In this document: positions 1 through 6,475 of the stretch, piece after piece
Layout: each line of letters begins with the position of its first letter
How positions within the stretch are numbered: the stretch's first letter is position 1
Origin: Candidatus Fermentithermobacillaceae bacterium
GTDB taxonomy: Bacteria > Bacillota > Sulfobacillia > Fermentithermobacillales > Fermentithermobacillaceae
Length of the DNA stretch: 6,858 nt
NCBI GenBank assembly: GCA_012842105.1
Contig: DUTL01000173.1
Span: 1 to 6,858, forward strand
Reading direction: 5' to 3'
Position numbers and translations under genes: made by a program
The notes under the pieces: generated by a model
Databases searched by the model: none
What the model was told of the DNA's origin: nothing
What the model saw: the letters and a program-made list of their open reading frames with translations, nothing else

Positions 1-1920
1 AGGGGTTACCCTGCCCGGCCTCTTTACTTCGCCTGTAAAGCCTTTGCTTAACACACCGTCAGACGCACCAGGGCTGTCCGGGGTTGCTTTGCCTGCAGCT
101 GTGCCAACCTCCTCAAGAGGCTTTCCCGAAAGCAGACGTTCCAGTTCTTCTGACTTCAGAGTTTCCCTCTCAAGAAGTGTTTCAGCCACCAACACAAGGC
201 TGTCACGGTGTTGAGACAGAATGTGTTTGGCCCGATCGTAACACTCGTTAATTATGTTGCTCTCTTCCTGATCTATCGCTGCAGCGACCTCTTCTGAAAA
301 ATCCCTTTCTCTGGCAAGATCCCTGCCCAAAAATACCTGGCCTTCCTTCTTGCCGAAAGCAAGCGGCCCTAGTTTCTCCGACATGCCAAACTCCATTATC
401 ATACGCCGGACCAGGCGGCTTGCCATTTCGAGGTCATTTGCCGCGCCACTTGAGACTTCTTCAAAAATCATCTCTTCAGCAGCCCGCCCTGCCAGAGCTG
501 AAGTGACTCTGTCAAGAATCTCAGACTTCGTTATAAGATACCTATCCTCTGTAGGCAGCTGAAGCGTGTATCCAAGAGAGCCACCTCTTGAAATAATCGC
601 TACTTCATGAACAGGATCTGCATTGGGAAGTTTGTTTGCAACCAGTGCGTGCCCGGCTTCATGAAATGCAATAACCCGCTTTTCCTTGTCGCTAATTATT
701 CTGGACTTCTTCCTCGGGCCTGCGACCACTCTTTGGATCGCTTCTTCAAATTCATGCATTCCAATGCGCCTCTTCTTCTGTCTTGCCGTCAGAAGCGCAG
801 CTTCATTGACTACGTTTTCAAGATCCGCAGGCGTAAACCCTGGAGTGGCTTTAGCCAATATCTCAAGTTCAACATCCTTTGCCAAAGGCTTACCGCGGCT
901 GTGAACCTTGAGTATTTCCGTTCGTGCATTCAGATCGGGCTTGTCAAGAATAACCTGGCGGTCGAACCTTCCCGGCCGCAAAAGCGCTGAGTCAAGAATA
1001 TCCGGCCTGTTAGTGGCAGCCATAACGATAATCCCCTGGTTTACGCTAAACCCGTCCATTTCAACCAGCAGCTGGTTGAGGGTTTGCTCCCGCTCATCGT
1101 GCCCGCCGCCCATTCCGGCTCCCCTCATACGGCCCACTGCGTCTATCTCATCGATGAACACAATAGCCGGGGCCCTCTTCTTGGCTTGCTCAAAAAGATC
1201 TCTGACTCTCGCCGCACCCACACCCACAAACATTTCGACGAAATCAGAACCGCTGATTGACAGGAAAGGTACTCCTGCCTCTCCTGCAACCGCCCTTGCC
1301 ATATAGGTCTTACCGGTACCGGGTGCTCCGAAAAGCAGAACTCCTTTTGGAATTCTGGCGCCTATTTCCACATATTTCTTCGGATGCTTGAGGAAGTCCA
1401 CCACTTCCTGAAGCTCTTCCTTGGCTTCATCGCAACCGGCAACATCGTCAAACGTGATTTTCTCATGTGAATCTGACTGCAATTTAGCTCTCGATCTGCC
1501 AAACTGCATTACCTGCTTTCCACCGCCCTGGGTTTGCTGAATCATATAGAAAAATATCCCTACCATTAGTATTGCAGGTAACATATTGGTCAAAAGGGAT
1601 ACCCATATTGACGGTTCTTGCGGCAGTTTCAGCTGTACCACAACCCCTGAAGAAACCAAAAGCTGGTATAACTCCGGGTCGACCGGGATAACTGTCTTGA
1701 ACTTAGTACCATCCTTAAGAGTCCCGGTTACACTCCCGGTAGCGGATTTTTGATCGGTCACCGTGATTGAAGATATTTCACCGCTCTCTACATGTGAAAG
1801 AAACCGGTTAAAATCCATTTCAGTAAACTGATCTTTGGGGGTAAAAAGATCAGCCAAAGAAATTGCCACAAACATAAGCAAAACATAAACTGCAAGGCTT
1901 CTCCATAGTTTGCTGTTCAA
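1..1920 (-). CDS. ftsH: ATP-dependent zinc metalloprotease FtsH (3' end beyond left edge)
   Basis: Membrane-anchored AAA+ protease that unfolds and degrades membrane and short-lived cytosolic proteins as a hexamer. I translated 640 residues on the minus strand without an internal stop; the stop codon lies outside the window. Two membrane segments (about 5-24 and 104-126) flank the extracytoplasmic domain. The AAA+ domain shows Walker A GAPGTGKT (198-205), the pore motif FVGVG, Walker B FIDE (255-258) and arginine fingers R318/R321 in RPGRFDR. The protease domain has the zinc motif HEAGH (420-424) and a third-ligand aspartate at D496 in GAANDLE. Walker A has Ala where most FtsH have Pro (GPPGTGKT), and the next residues are YM rather than LL; the P-loop Lys and Thr remain. 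From about residue 600 a Gly/Pro/Lys-rich tail begins, typical of this family's variable end. The TTG start directly follows an in-frame TGA and has a good ribosome binding site, so no other start is possible upstream. The identification is secure. Confidence 0.97.
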   Translation of the reverse strand, partial: MNSKLWRSLAVYVLLMFVAISLADLFTPKDQFTEMDFNRFLSHVESGEISSITVTDQKSATGSVTGTLKDGTKFKTVIPVDPELYQLLVSSGVVVQLKLPQEPSIWVSLLTNMLPAILMVGIFFYMIQQTQGGGKQVMQFGRSRAKLQSDSHEKITFDDVAGCDEAKEELQEVVDFLKHPKKYVEIGARIPKGVLLFGAPGTGKTYMARAVAGEAGVPFLSISGSDFVEMFVGVGAARVRDLFEQAKKRAPAIVFIDEIDAVGRMRGAGMGGGHDEREQTLNQLLVEMDGFSVNQGIIVMAATNRPDILDSALLRPGRFDRQVILDKPDLNARTEILKVHSRGKPLAKDVELEILAKATPGFTPADLENVVNEAALLTARQKKRRIGMHEFEEAIQRVVAGPRKKSRIISDKEKRVIAFHEAGHALVANKLPNADPVHEVAIISRGGSLGYTLQLPTEDRYLITKSEILDRVTSALAGRAAEEMIFEEVSSGAANDLEMASRLVRRMIMEFGMSEKLGPLAFGKKEGQVFLGRDLARERDFSEEVAAAIDQEESNIINECYDRAKHILSQHRDSLVLVAETLLERETLKSEELERLLSGKPLEEVGTAAGKATPDSPGASDGVLSKGFTGEVKRPGRVTP

Positions 1921-1936
1921 TCAAATCCCCCTCTCC
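1918..1936 (-). promoter_or_regulatory. ftsH ribosome binding site and TTG start
   Basis: Read on the minus strand, a GGAGAGGGGG purine tract (1927-1936) lies 6 nt before TTG (1918-1920). The TTG is immediately preceded by an in-frame TGA, which fixes the start. The encoded beginning, MNSKLWRSLAVYV, resembles the N-terminus of other FtsH proteins. A TTG start may lower translation, but the strong Shine-Dalgarno tract should compensate; that part is inference. Confidence 0.8.
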
Positions 1937-1999
1937 ATTCAGACAGACATCTTTTCCTGCCATGTACTAACCTTCCGACCCAAACACAGAAGTAACTCG

Positions 2000-3478
2000 C
2001 TAAATCGTAGCACAATTCTGCCTTCGCCGCAATAACGGCTCAATCTCGATTTCAATGATTTTGCCGGTATCTGACTGGACCTTGAACTGCTCACTTAGCC
2101 TGAATCCCCCAACCCAAACAACACTTCCTCCTGACGTGAAGATGGGGATAAAATTACGGTAGTATCGCGGAATACCCATAGATATGAGCAGATCCTTAAT
2201 TTTCTTTTCCTTCCCTTGCATCCCCAAGGGGGCAAGCCTGTCACCGGGCTGTCTTGTCCGCAGCCGGATGTTACCTTCACACCTATTGTAATCCGCCCAC
2301 GCTTTTAATTCCAGCATAAAAAAAGAAGTTGGCCCCGGCGGTCTTCCGCTGCAATGCTTGGCCCATTCATCGCCACTGGTGTTTTCCAGTATCCTGGTTG
2401 TAACAGACAGCCCCAATTCAGGAACAACGGTATATCCCGGTATTTTCACCACGATATCCAGGCCTTCAGGCGGAGCAGGGTAAAAGCCTATGTGATCCTG
2501 ATGCCTGTGAGCGGTTGCCTCGCCCGGCAACGACACAGTGTTTTCATTGCCCCCGAGTAGCCGCAATACATGGCTTATCTCTAAATTGCCGGTTTGTCCG
2601 GTGCATTCTCGCCAAGCTTTGTCCAATACCCTTGAGCCAATGGCTTTGGGAAGATTCCGCAAGCTCTCCTCACTAACCAGGGTAACTCTGCCTTCTTTCA
2701 TTGAAGCTGCAAGAAAAGCTGTTTCTGCCTGTTTCTGTAAAAAGCCTGCATCCCATCTTAATACCCGGGCCGTTTGAGACAAAGTCTCAATCAGAGACGG
2801 GTTTAGTATGCCCGAGAGTTCGGGAAGAATCTTGTGCCTCACCAGATTTCTTGTATATCTCAGGTCAAAGTTATATATGTCAGTTATGACCGGAAGGTTT
2901 CTCTTGCGGCAGTAGTCCTCAATGAGGTTTCTGGGAACCTGTATAACCGGCCTTATCACAGGGCCGTTAACCGGCGGAATACCTGCCAGCCCTTGAGTGC
3001 CGGCGCCTCTGGCCAACCTCATGATCACAGTCTCTGCTTGATCGTTCATGTTATGGCCCAAGGCAATCCTGTGAGCCCCTGTCCTTTTGAGCAATCTGAA
3101 AAAGAAATCATACCTGGCTATCCTGCCCGCTTCTTCTACTCCAACCCCAAGGGTTTCTGCCAAGTCGAAAACCTCTTCATGCCCTACCTCAGCCGGAATG
3201 TTCCTTTGCTTGGAAACATCCAGCACAAGTTGAGCGTCTTTATCCGCTTGCTCGCCACGCATATGGTGATGAAGGTGGGCTACATAGAGGCTGAAGCCAG
3301 ACTCACTGGACAAAATATGTAAACTATCCAGCAAACACATGGAATCAGGCCCGCCGGAAACAGCGCAGATTACTGTTTCGCCTGGTTCAATCATACTGTA
3401 TTCCTGGATAGTTGAAGATACGATATCAAGAACTTCGCGTACAGGATCCCGAGCCGTGTGAACCACCCCTGTAATCAT
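2000..3478 (-). CDS. tilS: tRNA(Ile)-lysidine synthetase TilS
   Basis: TilS uses ATP and lysine to convert C34 of the tRNA-Ile CAU anticodon to lysidine, so that it reads AUA and is charged with isoleucine. The 492-residue product has the N-type PP-loop SGGPDS (41-46), HLHHHMRGEQADKDAQ (68-83), the conserved HNMNDQAET segment (142-150) followed by RLARGAGTQGLAGIPP, and YTRNLVRHKILPEL. The C-terminal tRNA-binding domain includes QPGDRLAPLGMQGKEKKIKD (PGDR at 411-414), then WVGGFRLSEQFK. Length is close to the B. subtilis protein (about 470), with roughly a dozen extra residues before the usual N-terminus. The ATG start has only a weak Shine-Dalgarno (GGATG), and I see no better alternative before the PP-loop. 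It follows spoIIE by 37 bp and precedes ftsH by 79 bp. The usual downstream neighbour hpt is missing. The function is confident; the exact start is less so. Confidence 0.96.
   Translation of the reverse strand: MITGVVHTARDPVREVLDIVSSTIQEYSMIEPGETVICAVSGGPDSMCLLDSLHILSSESGFSLYVAHLHHHMRGEQADKDAQLVLDVSKQRNIPAEVGHEEVFDLAETLGVGVEEAGRIARYDFFFRLLKRTGAHRIALGHNMNDQAETVIMRLARGAGTQGLAGIPPVNGPVIRPVIQVPRNLIEDYCRKRNLPVITDIYNFDLRYTRNLVRHKILPELSGILNPSLIETLSQTARVLRWDAGFLQKQAETAFLAASMKEGRVTLVSEESLRNLPKAIGSRVLDKAWRECTGQTGNLEISHVLRLLGGNENTVSLPGEATAHRHQDHIGFYPAPPEGLDIVVKIPGYTVVPELGLSVTTRILENTSGDEWAKHCSGRPPGPTSFFMLELKAWADYNRCEGNIRLRTRQPGDRLAPLGMQGKEKKIKDLLISMGIPRYYRNFIPIFTSGGSVVWVGGFRLSEQFKVQSDTGKIIEIEIEPLLRRRQNCATI
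2004..2032 (-). promoter_or_regulatory. weak candidate sigma-A promoter for ftsH
   Basis: On the minus strand, TTGCGG (2027-2032) and TACGAT (2004-2009) are separated by 17 bp, and a TG one base upstream of the second hexamer makes an extended -10 (TGCTACGAT). It lies in the last codons of tilS and would start ftsH mRNA near 1998, giving a leader of about 78 nt. The match is 3/6 and 4/6, so this is only a suggestion. ftsH could equally be transcribed by read-through from tilS. Confidence 0.22.
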
Positions 3479-3490
3479 GTTTCATCCATA

Positions 3491-3519
3491 CACATACCAC
3501 GTGTGGACAGTGTTTTCAA
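3491..3519 (-). promoter_or_regulatory. weak candidate sigma-A promoter for tilS
   Basis: On the minus strand, TTGAAA (3514-3519, 5/6 match to a -35, overlapping the spoIIE stop codon) and TATGTG (3491-3496, 3/6 match to a -10) are separated by 17 bp. If used, transcription would begin about 5-7 nt before the tilS ATG, making an almost leaderless mRNA, which would fit the poor ribosome binding site there. It is proposed because an essential housekeeping gene should not depend only on a sporulation promoter. The evidence is weak. Confidence 0.18.
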
Positions 3520-5810
3520 ATGCTCTCTATAAGAGCTCCTACTACTGTTATATCATCGTTTGGCGTTTGCCTTTGATAACGGAGGCTGTGATTCACCAGG
3601 GATTTTACGCAATCATCCAGAGCATTTTCTTTCAAACGGCCTAATCTCATCATGAGCATATGCTCCGCCCTTGCCGGCACCGGGCTTGACCTGAAAACAC
3701 CATCTGAGACCAGAAATATCAGATCGCCGGGGTTAACAGGTTCGCTTGTACCATAGCAAAGAACATGGGTAACTGCCCCTGCAGGAGGTTTGGAACCGCG
3801 AACTGCCAGAACATTTCCATCGCTCTTTCTGATGAAAGACGGCGGAGCCCCCAGTTTGTAGAAATAGGCCCTTTCTATTTCAGCATCAATCACAAGGCAA
3901 TCAAGTGCTACGAAACTGTCGGGCCTCCACGCAAGATGCAGGGTAGAGTTTAAGAATGATATGCATGACTGATGGTCCAGGCCGCAATCTATCAATGACT
4001 TCAGCAGCCGGACTGCATTCCTGCTTTGCTTGGCAGCCATTTCGCCTTTCCCCATGCCGTCGACCAAAACCAGAAGCGTCTTTCCGGCATCCAGGTCATA
4101 CCTAACCCACATGTCTCCCGGTTTATCAACACCAGACGCCGCAATGGTAGTCCCTTTTACCGACACTTTGAACGATGGGCCTTTATCCCCCATTGCCCCG
4201 GTATCCCTACCCGGCCCAATATTTGCCGCCAGCTGGCTAAGGCACTTGAATTGGTAAGAAAGGCAACCGATGGTCTCAGATTCAATCGAGGACAACTGCT
4301 TCGCAAGCCTGTCTATGTGCTTTTCGTAATTCAGGTGAATTACCATTTCTCGAAACCTGCCGCATTTGTCGGCTGTGGCCAGGCTGCTGTCATATAAACT
4401 GAGTTTGCCGGTTAGCCGGGCCTTGCGGGCAAGGCCAATGAACCCTTCATACGTTTCTCCGAAATGCTGCTCCCAGCAAAAGGCACGGTTTCCACAGTCC
4501 TGGCAGACCTTCTCAAAGAGCTGCTTGATAGCAGATATATCTGAATCGTTAATGGCCGAAACCTCAAGGCTGCGGCCTGAACCTCTCTTGTCTGCCCCAC
4601 GGCCTGCCCTGCCAAGAACCGTCCCTCTTGGCCTTTCACCGCCCCGAAGCCCCAGATCTTGATCGCCGGGGACTGGCTCCTCAAACTCTGACCTGGCAAC
4701 GCCCGCTTCATCAAAGAGACGCCCGATTTCCGAAAGTACACTGAAGATTGCTGCCTGTCCCATATCACCTTTTTCCATTGGGCCGGCATCCGGATCAACA
4801 CGCCGCTTGGTAAACCGAATGCTGTGATTGAGCCCGGAAATGCCCTCTAACAACAGACTCTTTGCGCCCGGGCCGATAAACACAATCACAACGGCGGCGA
4901 TAATTTGTTCAAGCAACCTGTGCCTTATGATAGAAGCCGAGCCCGAAAAGAACGACATGGCCAGGCCTGCAGATAGATAGCCCAGGGTTGCTTCTATCTT
5001 GCCGAATTGCCCTCCTAACCCTGAGAGAACTCCCATTATGCCTAGCTGTCCAATTATTTCCTTGCCTTCCAGGCCGGTCAGGCACGCGACCAATCCACCT
5101 AAAATTCCTGCTAACGCCCCTGCGCCCGGGCCACCGGCGTAGGCTAGGGCAAGGGTTGCCGCCATGGTTACCATAAGACCGAGATCCAGGGTAAATAGCT
5201 TAACACCCTGGAGCCCGCCAATGGCAAACAAACTCAGCAATACCAGGGCCTGTACTGTCTTTCCTGAAGGTGAACCTGGCCGGTCAGCGCCGGACACCAT
5301 GTGCAATGCTGAAATGAAGATCAACCCTGAAACCATAGTGCATAACCCTTCGATAAAAGCGGACAAATACATTGAGAAACTGGGGCCTGCGGCGATCCCC
5401 ACACCAACCCGTGCCATGAAAACACAAAATCCGGCGATCAATACATCTGGTACGCGCGGATAGTTACCTTTGCTCTCTGGGCGTGTGAGTACAGTGATAC
5501 CAATGATCGAAACCGCAGTAGAAACAAACCATCCCCATTGGCCAAGGCTGGCAGCGCCAGCAAGTACAGCAGAGGCCGCAAGTATAGAAAACCCTCCCAG
5601 GACTGTGCGATAGCTTACGTAGAACGCAGGGCCGAAAGGAGCAATGGCGGTTATGATCCGCACCCGGCCCAGCAAAAATGCAATAACATAGACAAGGTAT
5701 AAAGGTGTCATTGCCGTGTGCCTCTCAATGCCGTCACTGCCCAATTCTTGCCTGGGCTTCCTACCGGTTTGGCCTAACTTATTCTTAACAAAATCAGTTA
5801 TTCTGCTCAC
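3516..5810 (-). CDS. spoIIE: stage II sporulation protein E, membrane PP2C-type serine phosphatase
   Basis: SpoIIE dephosphorylates the anti-anti-sigma factor SpoIIAA-P, releasing sigma-F in the forespore, and joins FtsZ at the asymmetric septum. The 764-residue protein (B. subtilis about 827) has a short cytosolic N-terminus, about ten hydrophobic segments between residues 35 and 325 beginning with the family-like YLVYVIAFLLGR, a Gly/Arg-rich linker (about 380-414), a central region with CQDCGNRAFCW (C436, C439, C445) and C483, and a C-terminal PP2C domain. Metal-binding acids are visible: D566 (PGD), D584 (DGMGKG), D703 (SDGVF) and D752/D753 (NDD). D566 to D584 is 18 residues, the spacing I recall for B. 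subtilis, although the usual SGD has become PGD. The start is GTG with AGGGGGG 7 nt upstream. The frame is intact. A separate 129-residue reading frame inside it (4412-4801) is a shadow. Confidence 0.96.
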   Translation of the reverse strand: MSRITDFVKNKLGQTGRKPRQELGSDGIERHTAMTPLYLVYVIAFLLGRVRIITAIAPFGPAFYVSYRTVLGGFSILAASAVLAGAASLGQWGWFVSTAVSIIGITVLTRPESKGNYPRVPDVLIAGFCVFMARVGVGIAAGPSFSMYLSAFIEGLCTMVSGLIFISALHMVSGADRPGSPSGKTVQALVLLSLFAIGGLQGVKLFTLDLGLMVTMAATLALAYAGGPGAGALAGILGGLVACLTGLEGKEIIGQLGIMGVLSGLGGQFGKIEATLGYLSAGLAMSFFSGSASIIRHRLLEQIIAAVVIVFIGPGAKSLLLEGISGLNHSIRFTKRRVDPDAGPMEKGDMGQAAIFSVLSEIGRLFDEAGVARSEFEEPVPGDQDLGLRGGERPRGTVLGRAGRGADKRGSGRSLEVSAINDSDISAIKQLFEKVCQDCGNRAFCWEQHFGETYEGFIGLARKARLTGKLSLYDSSLATADKCGRFREMVIHLNYEKHIDRLAKQLSSIESETIGCLSYQFKCLSQLAANIGPGRDTGAMGDKGPSFKVSVKGTTIAASGVDKPGDMWVRYDLDAGKTLLVLVDGMGKGEMAAKQSRNAVRLLKSLIDCGLDHQSCISFLNSTLHLAWRPDSFVALDCLVIDAEIERAYFYKLGAPPSFIRKSDGNVLAVRGSKPPAGAVTHVLCYGTSEPVNPGDLIFLVSDGVFRSSPVPARAEHMLMMRLGRLKENALDDCVKSLVNHSLRYQRQTPNDDITVVGALIESI

Positions 5811-5824
5811 CTTGATTCCCCCCT
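5808..5824 (-). promoter_or_regulatory. spoIIE ribosome binding site and GTG start
   Basis: On the minus strand an AGGGGGG tract (5818-5824) lies 7 nt before GTG (5808-5810). Spacing and strength favour this start. The resulting N-terminus puts about 34 mostly polar, positively charged residues before the first membrane segment, as expected for SpoIIE. Confidence 0.75.
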
Positions 5825-5899
5825 GATACTCTTGGGAGTGGATCGATTACGCCTGGGTAAACAGGTGGCCTCACATGGTTAAAATGCATACTTCACCCG

Positions 5900-5984
5900 C
5901 TGGCATACTGCACCTGGTACTAAAACATGGAAGAACAACGCAAGTAAGGCTGCCTATATGCCAGTTTCACACCTGTTCTTCCAT
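5900..5984 (-). ncRNA. possible structured spoIIE leader (11-bp dyad, potential pseudoknot)
   Basis: A perfect 11-bp inverted repeat, ATGGAAGAACA on the minus strand at 5974-5984 and its complement at 5927-5937, encloses a 36-nt loop. Within that loop CTGGCATA (5957-5964) is complementary to TATGCCAG (5900-5907) beyond the second arm. The order A-B-A'-B' is that of an H-type pseudoknot with connecting segments of 9, 19 and 19 nt. An 11-bp repeat is unlikely by chance in 300 bp, but an 8-bp one is not. The inferred transcription start falls inside the first arm, so the dyad could instead be a DNA operator. I recognise no known riboswitch family. Confidence 0.3.
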
Positions 5985-6026
5985 TTTATACCGGAGGCGG
6001 CAAAATCCTTGTCGGGGCTTGTCCTT
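5985..6026 (-). promoter_or_regulatory. probable Spo0A-activated sigma-A promoter of spoIIE
   Basis: On the minus strand, a TATAAA -10 (5985-5990) follows by 19 bp the -35-like CCGACA (6010-6015, 4/6). The -35 overlaps a Spo0A-like box read on the plus strand as TGTCGGG (6010-6016), and a second, TGTCCTT (6020-6026), is exactly 10 bp away in the same orientation. From an inferred start near 5978 these boxes are centred near -35 and -45. Known Spo0A~P-dependent promoters such as B. subtilis spoIIG and spoIIE have 0A boxes overlapping a poorly placed -35, repeated one helical turn apart. The individual boxes match the TGTCGAA consensus only 5/7 and 4/7, so the case rests on their spacing, position and the downstream gene. 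Confidence 0.5.
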
Positions 6027-6046
6027 AAGACGGCACAAGAGGAAGC

Positions 6047-6071
6047 AGATGCCTGTCGAAAAAAGGCATCT
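6047..6071. repeat. 8-bp hairpin around the exact Spo0A box
   Basis: AGATGCCT (6047-6054) and AGGCATCT (6064-6071) form a perfect inverted repeat with a 9-nt A-rich loop. It lies 55-79 nt after the P-II stop codon and could stabilise the 3' end of that mRNA. Neither strand has a T-run after the stem, so it is not a standard intrinsic terminator. The loop contains nearly all of the TGTCGAA Spo0A box. Confidence 0.45.
6054..6060 (+). promoter_or_regulatory. exact Spo0A box (TGTCGAA)
   Basis: A 7/7 match to the Spo0A recognition sequence, followed by more A residues as in strong natural sites. It has the same orientation as the two weaker boxes at 6010-6026 and would lie about 80 bp upstream of the inferred spoIIE start, comparable to the distal activating site of spoIIG-type promoters. 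I saw no other exact copy on either strand of the window. Its position in a 315-bp region in front of a classic Spo0A target makes chance less likely, but binding is inferred. Confidence 0.55.
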
Positions 6072-6105
6072 CCTTAGAACTGTGGGAGTATGTTGCTTAC
6101 CCGGC

Positions 6106-6131
6106 CATGGATTCAGAGCATGGATTCAGAG
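6106..6131. repeat. 13-bp tandem duplication at the end of the P-II gene
   Basis: CATGGATTCAGAG occurs twice without a spacer (6106-6118 and 6119-6131 on the plus strand). The copy at 6119-6131 contains the P-II stop codon (TGA at 6126-6128). Deleting either copy would leave the protein unchanged, so it looks like a neutral slippage duplication rather than a functional element. Confidence 0.8.
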
Positions 6132-6449
6132 CTTTGAACGATAATCCAATCCCACAAGCTCTGATACAGGAATCGTAAATGCAATTCCCTTTCCGGGTTC
6201 TTTCAGTTTCCCTGCTTCAATTATGGCTTCCAATATAGGTTGAACTCTGGATTCGGGGGATAAAATTATTATGATCTCTTTCGATGCTTCAACGTGCAGG
6301 TGGTGAAACAATTTCTTGAATTCATCTTGCCCGGTTCCTCTGCCAAATAGGATAGTCGCGCCTCCGGCTCCCCGGGCTTTAGCTTTATCCACTATGAAAT
6401 CTGCTTTTCCTCGTTCAACTATGGCAACTATCGCATATACACCGGCCAT
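6126..6449 (-). CDS. P-II-like regulatory protein linked to a DUF1538 membrane protein
   Basis: Small soluble protein of the P-II signalling superfamily, 107 residues. P-II proteins are trimers that sense nucleotides and small metabolites and bind target enzymes or transporters. The beta-alpha-beta opening VYAIVAIVERGKADFIVDKA (4-23), the following ATILFGRG (31-38), a second strand KEIIIILSP (57-65) and the end segment KEPGKGIAFTIPVSELVGL (83-101), which corresponds to the nucleotide-binding B-loop, support the family. The T-loop region (about 37-56) is short and lacks the usual uridylylated tyrosine context, so it is not a standard GlnB/GlnK. AAGGAGGAGG lies 6 nt before the chosen ATG at 6449; an upstream in-frame ATG at 6515 lacks such a site and would add 22 residues unlike a P-II start. 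It follows the DUF1538 gene by 113 bp, so it probably regulates that transporter-like protein. Its ligand is unknown. Confidence 0.85.
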   Translation of the reverse strand: MAGVYAIVAIVERGKADFIVDKAKARGAGGATILFGRGTGQDEFKKLFHHLHVEASKEIIIILSPESRVQPILEAIIEAGKLKEPGKGIAFTIPVSELVGLDYRSKL

Positions 6450-6465
6450 TGGTAGCCTCCTCCTT
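6447..6465 (-). promoter_or_regulatory. P-II ribosome binding site and ATG start
   Basis: On the minus strand AAGGAGGAGG (6456-6465) lies 6 nt before ATG (6447-6449). This near-perfect Shine-Dalgarno decides the start in favour of a 107-residue protein over the 129-residue alternative. Confidence 0.85.
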
Positions 6466-6475
6466 ACAAACTCTC

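Larger units (their letters stand above)
5811..6125. other. 315-bp non-coding region upstream of spoIIE
   Basis: No convincing gene lies here on either strand. In the minus-strand direction, from the P-II stop towards spoIIE, it holds half of a 13-bp tandem duplication, an 8-bp hairpin (6047-6071) whose loop carries an exact Spo0A box, two further Spo0A-like boxes (6010-6016 and 6020-6026), a TATAAA -10 candidate (5985-5990), a long dyad possibly forming a pseudoknot (5900-5984), and the spoIIE ribosome binding site. It is most simply the spoIIE promoter and leader plus the P-II 3' end. Confidence 0.7.

Noticed and set aside
607..1306. Several plus-strand frames opposite ftsH
   Set aside because: They lie entirely opposite the conserved FtsH AAA+ and protease domains and show no recognisable protein family.
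4412..4801. 129-codon minus-strand frame within spoIIE
   Set aside because: It overlaps the SpoIIE linker and Cys region in another frame. The SpoIIE reading contains conserved motifs on both sides, so this is a shadow and not a frameshift.
5967..5984. Five-codon leader peptide (MEEQV) on the minus strand
   Set aside because: The ATG coincides with the dyad arm next to the TATAAA -10 and has no ribosome binding site. It is probably not translated.
6047..6071. Rho-independent terminator for the P-II gene
   Set aside because: The stem is good, but no T-run follows it on either strand.
5875..6144. 89-codon open frame on the plus strand across the spoIIE upstream region
   Set aside because: No good ribosome binding site, a His/Arg/Cys-rich composition unlike any family I know, and it overlaps the P-II 3' end and the promoter signals. 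It is probably chance.
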